From Enterobacter sp. JUb54 (GTDB lineage: Bacteria > Pseudomonadota > Gammaproteobacteria > Enterobacterales > Enterobacteriaceae), in the NCBI RefSeq assembly GCF_014298075.1, contig NZ_CP060418.1, forward strand, positions 3,782,001-3,846,000: a stretch of DNA of 64,000 nt, read 5' to 3'. Below, in pieces: positions 58,963 to 64,000 of this stretch. Both the position numbers and the translations under genes were made by a program. The notes beneath the pieces were generated by a model. It had not been told where the DNA came from, searched no databases, and saw nothing but the letters and a program-made list of their open reading frames with translations. Numbering within the stretch: the first letter of the stretch is position 1; each line of letters starts with the position of its first letter.

Positions 58963-60605
58963 GATAATTTCTCCAGCATTTCTGCATTACTGGCACCGGG
59001 CGGTACCAACGGCCAGACATTCTCAAGTTCATCAATTGAGACATGAAGCAGGTATGGCCCCTGGCTCGAAAGCATGGTGTCGAGAGCCGCTTCAACCTGG
59101 TCTTTACGGGTGATGTGCTGGCCTGGAATGCCAAAGGCGCTGGCCAGCGTGACGAAATCGGGGTTATCGGTCAGAGTCGTTTCGCTATAGCGCTCTTCGA
59201 AGAACAGCTGCTGCCACTGGCGAACCATCCCTAAGCGCTGGTTATCCAGCAACAGAATTTTCAACGGCAGCTGTTTGCGCTTCACGGTGCCCAGCTCCTG
59301 AACGTTCATCATGAAGGAGCCGTCACCAGAGACGCAGATAACCGTATCGTTCGGCCGCGCAACCTGTGCCCCTACCGCAGCCGGCAGGCCGAAGCCCATC
59401 GTGCCTAAGCCACTGGAGGTGATAAAGTTCTCCGGGCGGGTGTAGGTCATGTGCTGCGCTGACCACATCTGATGCTGACCGACGTCGGTGGTTACCACGC
59501 TGTCGGCCGGTTTGCGATCGGACAGCTGCTTGAGCAGCAGCGGCGCGTAAATACCGTCGCCAGGATGATCGTAGCGCCATGCGTGTTCGGCACACAGGTC
59601 CTGGTTGTACTGACGCCAGGCATCAATCGCCAACGGCCGTTGTAACGCCGGCAGCAGCGTATTCAGATCGCCCGTTACGGCGACATGAGCCTGACGCAGC
59701 TTGTTCAGTTCCGCCGGATCGATATCCAGATGGATAACTTTCGCATGCGGCGCGAAGGTGTTCAGCTTCCCGGTCACGCGATCGTCAAACCGCGCCCCGA
59801 CGGCGATGAGCAGGTCGCACTCCTGTACCGCCAGATTGGCCGCTTTAGTCCCGTGCATCCCCAGCATTCCCAGGTAGTACGGATACTCCGCATCAACGGC
59901 GCCCAGGCCTTTCAGCGTGCAGGTTACCGGCAGTTGCGTGACGCCGATAAAGTCGCGCAGAGCGGGAACCGCCTGTGCCATACCGACGCCGCCGCCGACG
60001 TACAGCATCGGTTTTTGCGCGGTTGCCAGCATTTGCAGAGCCTGTTCGACTTCGGCATGAGGGAAGGCGATATCATCATCGACGGTGGAGAACCACGGGT
60101 CGAGTTCGCCTTTTGCCAGCTGGATATCTTTTGGGATATCAACCAGAACCGGGCCAGGACGGCCTGAGTTGGCGACCTGGAAAGCCTCGGCGATCACTCG
60201 CGGCAGCTCCTCCAGAGACTGCACCAGGAAACTATGTTTGGTACAGGCCAGTGACAGTCCCAGAACATCCACTTCCTGGAAAGCGTCCGTGCCGATAAAC
60301 GGCGCGGCGACCTGGCCGGTGATGGCAACAACGGGGATAGAGTCCAGCAACGCGTCCGCCAGACCGGTAATCAGGTTCGTCGCACCCGGACCTGAAGTTG
60401 CAATGCAGACGCCGGTTTTACCGGTGGCACGGGCATAACCAATCGCCGCCATGGCTGCGCCTTGTTCATGCCGGCACAACAGGTGTTCCACGCCGCCGTC
60501 ATACAATGCATCGTAAACCGGCATAATTGCGCCACCTGGATAGCCAAAAACTGTGTCGACTCCCTGTGTTCGCAAAGCATGTACTACCCACTGTGCCCCG
60601 TTCAT
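58959..60605 (-). CDS. ilvG: Acetolactate synthase II large subunit, intact
   Basis: IlvG forms acetolactate and acetohydroxybutyrate from pyruvate, the first common step of the branched-chain pathway. The 548-residue ThDP enzyme has the catalytic Glu47 ([11 protein letters not shown]), the FAD-binding middle domain, and the ThDP motif [19 protein letters not shown]. Unlike E. coli K-12, where a frameshift inactivates ilvG, the frame here is unbroken, so a valine-resistant acetolactate synthase should be made. It is the first structural gene, downstream of the ilvL attenuator. Confidence 0.98.
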   Translation of the reverse strand: MNGAQWVVHALRTQGVDTVFGYPGGAIMPVYDALYDGGVEHLLCRHEQGAAMAAIGYARATGKTGVCIATSGPGATNLITGLADALLDSIPVVAITGQVAAPFIGTDAFQEVDVLGLSLACTKHSFLVQSLEELPRVIAEAFQVANSGRPGPVLVDIPKDIQLAKGELDPWFSTVDDDIAFPHAEVEQALQMLATAQKPMLYVGGGVGMAQAVPALRDFIGVTQLPVTCTLKGLGAVDAEYPYYLGMLGMHGTKAANLAVQECDLLIAVGARFDDRVTGKLNTFAPHAKVIHLDIDPAELNKLRQAHVAVTGDLNTLLPALQRPLAIDAWRQYNQDLCAEHAWRYDHPGDGIYAPLLLKQLSDRKPADSVVTTDVGQHQMWSAQHMTYTRPENFITSSGLGTMGFGLPAAVGAQVARPNDTVICVSGDGSFMMNVQELGTVKRKQLPLKILLLDNQRLGMVRQWQQLFFEERYSETTLTDNPDFVTLASAFGIPGQHITRKDQVEAALDTMLSSQGPYLLHVSIDELENVWPLVPPGASNAEMLEKLS

Positions 60606-60690
60606 AGTTAGTTCCCCGTCATAGATCGGGAGAAACAGAATTTTATGCTGTTAGTCATTGTCTGCTCCTCACTCATCATTTTTAAGTTAT

Positions 60691-60724
60691 AAAAAAACCC
60701 CCGGACCTTTCGGTGCGGGGGTCT
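60691..60724 (-). terminator. Attenuator of the ilvGMEDA operon
   Basis: CCCCCGGACC (60698-60707) and GGTGCGGGGG (60712-60721) form a near-perfect stem with a 4-nt loop. On the minus strand seven T follow (60691-60697). It lies between ilvL and ilvG, where ribosome stalling in ilvL decides whether it forms. Confidence 0.93.
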
Positions 60725-60745
60725 TAGTTCGTTAAGGCTTGATTA

Positions 60746-60844
60746 CTAAGCCTTTCCTCGTCCAAGTGCAGCCCCGCACGGTGGGATAATAATCACCACC
60801 ACGCTAATCACGACCAGGCTAATCACTCGTAGAAGGGCTGTCAT
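60746..60844 (-). CDS. ilvL: ilvGMEDA operon leader peptide
   Basis: The 32-residue leader (ATG at 60842-60844, TAG at 60746-60748) begins MTALLRVISLVVIS and ends GAALGRGKA. It appears identical to E. coli IlvL. Fifteen of 32 residues are Ile, Val or Leu (5 I, 6 V, 4 L), so scarcity of any of the three charged tRNAs stalls the ribosome and prevents the attenuator hairpin. Confidence 0.97.
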   Translation of the reverse strand: MTALLRVISLVVISVVVIIIPPCGAALGRGKA

Positions 60845-60887
60845 TTTCTGTTCTTTCTGGCTTCTTGTTCGAAGGAATACCTAAAGA

Positions 60888-60915
60888 GTTATCACAGTCA
60901 TCGCATCAAACACAA
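60888..60915 (-). promoter_or_regulatory. Promoter of ilvLGMEDA
   Basis: On the minus strand TTGTGT (60910-60915) and GATAAC (60888-60893) are 16 bp apart and agree with the E. coli main ilv promoter region. Upstream (60916-61030) the sequence is strongly A+T-rich, fitting the UP element and IHF site known there. The rest of the gap to yifB (61031-61208) holds the yifB leader and no further supported gene. Confidence 0.65.
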
Positions 60916-61208
60916 GATTTTTTTATATCTCACTTTCTGATCATGCTAACAATTTTAGGTAAAACAATTGTTTTTAATAAGAAAAGTATAAAGTGAAAAA
61001 AATTCAATTTATTGCCATTTTTTATGACGACGCGATGATTCCTCTCTGAAGAGTCCACCACCATGATGTTCGACCGCGAAGCGCATTCCATATTGAATGA
61101 AATGTAACGATATCTGGCAAATTCGCTGGAATACGTCGCCTAAAACACGCTTATTGCAGGTTACCAACGCTTTTTCACCCGACATAATACCGGCACTCAG
61201 GAGGCATT

Positions 61209-62729
61209 ATGTCACTCGCGATCGTTTACACACGGGCTGCTTTCGGTATCAGCGCCCCGCTTATTACTATCGAAATACATATCAGTAATGGGCTTCCCGG
61301 GTTGACCATGGTGGGTCTTCCTGAAACCACGGTGAAAGAGGCGCGGGACCGGGTACGCAGCGCGATCATTAACAGTGGCTATACGTTCCCGGCCAAAAAG
61401 GTCACCATTAACCTGGCTCCGGCCGATCTGCCAAAAGAAGGTGGTCGGTACGATCTGCCTATCGCTCTCGCGCTTCTGGTGGCATCGGAGCAGCTTAATA
61501 CTACCAGGCTGAATCAATACGAGTTTATCGGTGAACTCGCGCTTACAGGGGCGCTACGTGGCGTTCCTGGCGCTATCTCCAGCGCAATGGAGGCGATAAA
61601 GGCTGGACGGCAGATTATCGTCGCCGAGGACAACGCTACTGAGGTGGGGCTCATTGAAGGTGGCGAATGCCTTGTCGCCAGGCATCTACAGGAGGTATGC
61701 GCTTTCCTGGAAGGCCAGCACACGTTGTCCTGCCCTCTCCCTGAGGCAGAACGCCCTCCACAGGGCCTTCCTGACCTGAGTGATGTCATTGGGCAACAGC
61801 AGGGGAAACGCGCGCTGGAAATTGTCGCCGCGGGTGGGCATAACCTGCTGTTGATCGGTCCTCCGGGAACAGGAAAAACTATGCTCGCCGGCCGGCTGCC
61901 GGGTATCCTGCCACCATTAAGCAATCAGGAGGCATTAGAAAGCGCCGCGATCCTGAGCCTGTTCAGCTCTCAACGCGCGACGAAACAGTGGCGCCAACGG
62001 CCGTTTCGCAGCCCGCATCATAGTGCCTCACTCACGGCAATGGTGGGAGGCGGCTCAATCCCCATTCCAGGTGAGATCTCTCTGGCCCATAATGGGGTGT
62101 TATTTCTGGATGAACTCCCGGAGTTTGAACGTAGAGTACTCGATGCGCTGCGCGAGCCGATTGAGTCAGGAAAGATACATATTTCACGGACCCGGGCGAA
62201 AATTGACTATCCGGCGCATTTCCAGCTTATTGCCGCGATGAACCCCAGCCCCACCGGGCACTATCAGGGCCACCATAATCGGGCTTCTCCCGAACAAACC
62301 TTACGTTATCTGGGGCGTCTGTCAGGACCGTTCCTGGACCGCTTCGATCTGTCGCTGGAAATCCCTCTGCCACCACCCGGCGTACTCAGCCAGGAAGGTG
62401 CTGTGTCAGAAGATAGCGCCAGCGTGCGCAAGCGAGTGCTGGCGGCACGTGAAAAGCAGCTCTCCCGGCAGGAGAAACTGAATGCCGATCTGGAAAATAG
62501 CGAAATGAAAATCTGGTGCCCACTCCACCACCAGGACGCAATATGGCTGGAGCAGGTATTAACACAGCTGGGACTCTCTATCCGCGCCTGGCAGCGCTTA
62601 CTTAAAGTTGCCCGGACAATCGCCGACACCGGTGATGAACCTCGTATCGAGCGCTGTCATCTTCAGGAGGCCCTTAGCTATCGGGCAATAGAACGGATGC
62701 TGACTCATTTGCAGAAACTGATGACATAA
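61209..62729 (+). CDS. yifB: ComM/YifB-family AAA+ ATPase (Mg-chelatase-like)
   Basis: The 506-residue protein belongs to the ComM family, whose Vibrio and Haemophilus members are branch-migration helicases in natural transformation. It has an N-terminal Lon-protease-like ChlI domain (about 1-130), Walker A GPPGTGKTML, Walker B VLFLDELPEF, arginine finger region GPFLDRFDLSLE, and a C-terminal winged domain (SIRAWQRLLKVARTIAD). A strong AGGAGG Shine-Dalgarno precedes the ATG. It converges on maoP and shares a bidirectional terminator with it. Confidence 0.95.
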   Translation: MSLAIVYTRAAFGISAPLITIEIHISNGLPGLTMVGLPETTVKEARDRVRSAIINSGYTFPAKKVTINLAPADLPKEGGRYDLPIALALLVASEQLNTTRLNQYEFIGELALTGALRGVPGAISSAMEAIKAGRQIIVAEDNATEVGLIEGGECLVARHLQEVCAFLEGQHTLSCPLPEAERPPQGLPDLSDVIGQQQGKRALEIVAAGGHNLLLIGPPGTGKTMLAGRLPGILPPLSNQEALESAAILSLFSSQRATKQWRQRPFRSPHHSASLTAMVGGGSIPIPGEISLAHNGVLFLDELPEFERRVLDALREPIESGKIHISRTRAKIDYPAHFQLIAAMNPSPTGHYQGHHNRASPEQTLRYLGRLSGPFLDRFDLSLEIPLPPPGVLSQEGAVSEDSASVRKRVLAAREKQLSRQEKLNADLENSEMKIWCPLHHQDAIWLEQVLTQLGLSIRAWQRLLKVARTIADTGDEPRIERCHLQEALSYRAIERMLTHLQKLMT

Positions 62730-62752
62730 AAAAAGGGCTTTCGCCCTTTTTT
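62728..62752. terminator. Bidirectional terminator between yifB and maoP
   Basis: AAAAAAAGGGC (62728-62738) and GCCCTTTTTT (62743-62752) pair around a TTTC loop. The A and T tracts give U-runs on both strands. It lies directly between the stop codons of the convergent genes. Confidence 0.92.
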
Positions 62753-62753
62753 C

Positions 62754-63092
62754 TTAATCGTCGCTTTCGGTGTAATCTTCAGCGCCTTCAACCTGCGGCT
62801 TACCGCCGGACAGGGTATGGAAACGCTTAGGCCGCTTAATGCGTGCCATATACTTAATCCAGACGCGCTCCATTTCCGTTACTGGCTCACGCTCACCTCG
62901 GCATACCGAAACAAACTGTTTTTCATCTTCGGTGACAGGTTCGCGTTTACCCAGTTCCAGTTCGTTAAGAGCATAACCATGCTGTTCCAGCAGTTGTGCC
63001 TCTTTGATGGTGAAATCACCATGACGGGAGAACCCGCGCGGATAATGTTTATTATCGAAAAAACGATTAGTCGTCATAAAGCTTTCCGCCAT
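62754..63092 (-). CDS. maoP: Macrodomain Ori organisation protein MaoP (YifE)
   Basis: The 112-residue protein is highly similar to E. coli MaoP, which with the nearby maoS site organises the Ori macrodomain of the chromosome. It is rich in charged residues with the repeated motif ([20 protein letters not shown]) and ends with the acidic ESDD. It has no known enzymatic domain. In E. coli maoS lies close to maoP; I cannot identify it here. It is divergent from hdfR. Confidence 0.94.
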   Translation of the reverse strand: MAESFMTTNRFFDNKHYPRGFSRHGDFTIKEAQLLEQHGYALNELELGKREPVTEDEKQFVSVCRGEREPVTEMERVWIKYMARIKRPKRFHTLSGGKPQVEGAEDYTESDD

Positions 63093-63210
63093 CCTACACG
63101 CTCCTGATTCTTTGGCCGAGCTATTTATGGCGCGGAGTATTAGTTACGCTTGACAGAGTGTAAAACAAAAGATTTAAATCATTACGACAAATAATTTTGC
63201 GGAGAAGAGT

Positions 63211-64000
63211 GTGGATACGGAATTGCTCAAAACTTTCCTTGAGGTGAGTAGAACTCGCCACTTTGGGCGAGCAGCGGAGGCGCTTTATCTGACGCAGTCA
63301 GCGGTCAGCTTTCGTATTCGCCAGCTGGAAAACCAGCTTGGCGTTAACCTTTTTACCCGTCATCGCAACAACATCCGTCTGACGTCTGCCGGAGAAAAAC
63401 TGCTTCCTTACGCCGAAACACTGATGAATACCTGGCAGGCGGCGCGAAAAGAGGTTGCGAACGCTTCCCGGCATAATGAATTCTCGATTGGCGGTAGCGC
63501 ATCCTTATGGGAATGCATGCTTAACGGATGGCTGGGGAAACTCTACAAAGAGCCCCATAACCTGCAGTTTGAGGCGCGGATTGCGCAGCGGCAATCGCTG
63601 GTTAAACAATTACATGAACGGCAACTTGATCTGCTGATCACGACAGAATCGCCGAAAATGGACGAATTAAGCAGCCAGTTGCTCGGTAATTTTACCCTGG
63701 CACTCTACTGCGCCTCGCCGTTTAAAAATAAGAGTGAATTGAATTATTTGCGCCTGGAATGGGGTCCGGACTTTCAACAAAATGAGGTCGGACTGATTGG
63801 TAGCGATGACGTTCCGCTGCTGACCACCAGTTCCGCCGAGTTGGCCTATCAGCAACTGGCGACGCTAAATGGTTGTACATGGTTACCTACGCGCTGGGTG
63901 AAGGATAAAAGCGGGCTACATACGGTGACGGATAGCACAACGCTGTCGCGTCCTCTGTACGCTATCTGGTTACAGAATAGCGATAAGCAGGCGCAGATCC
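63211..64000 (+). CDS. hdfR: LysR-type regulator HdfR (3' end beyond window)
   Basis: HdfR is a LysR-type regulator that represses flhDC in E. coli and has been tied to other target genes. The first 263 residues are seen; the E. coli protein has 279, so about 16 residues are outside the window. The start is GTG (63211-63213), preceded by GGAGAAGA, and the product begins [20 protein letters not shown]. The helix-turn-helix [20 protein letters not shown] and the effector-binding domain are intact. It is divergent from maoP. Confidence 0.94.
   Translation, partial: MDTELLKTFLEVSRTRHFGRAAEALYLTQSAVSFRIRQLENQLGVNLFTRHRNNIRLTSAGEKLLPYAETLMNTWQAARKEVANASRHNEFSIGGSASLWECMLNGWLGKLYKEPHNLQFEARIAQRQSLVKQLHERQLDLLITTESPKMDELSSQLLGNFTLALYCASPFKNKSELNYLRLEWGPDFQQNEVGLIGSDDVPLLTTSSAELAYQQLATLNGCTWLPTRWVKDKSGLHTVTDSTTLSRPLYAIWLQNSDKQAQI

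Overview
The window is a stretch of enterobacterial chromosome, most likely from the Klebsiella/Raoultella/Enterobacter group. Nearly every gene is immediately recognisable as the orthologue of an Escherichia coli gene of the metE-metR to hdfR region (the 85-86 minute part of the E. coli map), in the same local order. The base composition is GC-rich, ilvG is intact, and ERIC repeats (the targets of the classical ERIC1R/ERIC2 primers) are present. Genus-level assignment is inference. I see no prophage, insertion sequence, CRISPR array or toxin/defence island.

Layout. (a) 1-2000: accessory metabolic operon, a PTS EIIBC permease followed by a truncated cytoplasmic Cys-type sulfatase. (b) 2000-16500: metE/metR with met boxes, yigM, yigL, pldB, rhtB/rhtC, recQ, pldA, yigI, rarD, a secreted endonuclease/exonuclease/phosphatase-family protein not found at this place in E. 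coli, and corA with a leader ORF and hairpin. (c) 16500-22120: the lptM-dapF-yigA-xerC-yigB-uvrD operon, with a LexA box before uvrD. (d) 22259-29651: cyaY, cyaA (TTG start, CRP site) and the divergent hemCDXY operon. (e) 29652-30780: the small RNA gene glmZ, interrupted by an ERIC element, and the tRNA operon argX-hisR-leuT-proM. (f) 30833-43447: yifK and the enterobacterial common antigen (ECA) cluster wecA-wzzE-wecB-wecC-wecD-wecE-wzxE-wecF-wzyE-wecG, lacking the rffG/rffH pair that E. coli has between wecC and wecD. (g) 43688-51653: rho, trxA, rhlB, gppA, rep and two adjacent parvulin genes. (h) 51775-60844: ilvC/ilvY and the attenuated ilvLGMEDA operon. (i) 61209-64000: yifB, maoP and the start of hdfR.

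How the genes work together. The window combines methionine synthesis and its regulation, tetrapyrrole synthesis, isoleucine/valine synthesis, ECA assembly (UDP-GlcNAc to lipid-linked trisaccharide, flipping, polymerisation, chain-length control), DNA repair and replication helicases (uvrD, rep, recQ, xerC), transcription termination and RNA turnover (rho, rhlB), and cAMP signalling.

No wholly new system is evident. The most unusual points are structural. An ERIC element sits in the apical region of GlmZ, a second fills the metE leader directly beside the MetJ operator, and a third supplies the gppA ribosome-binding site. There is also a tandem ppiC duplication, an ECA cluster without rffGH, a corL-like leader peptide abutting a perfect hairpin upstream of corA, and the PTS-sulfatase pair. 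Comparisons with E. coli rest on recalled family knowledge, not on a search.
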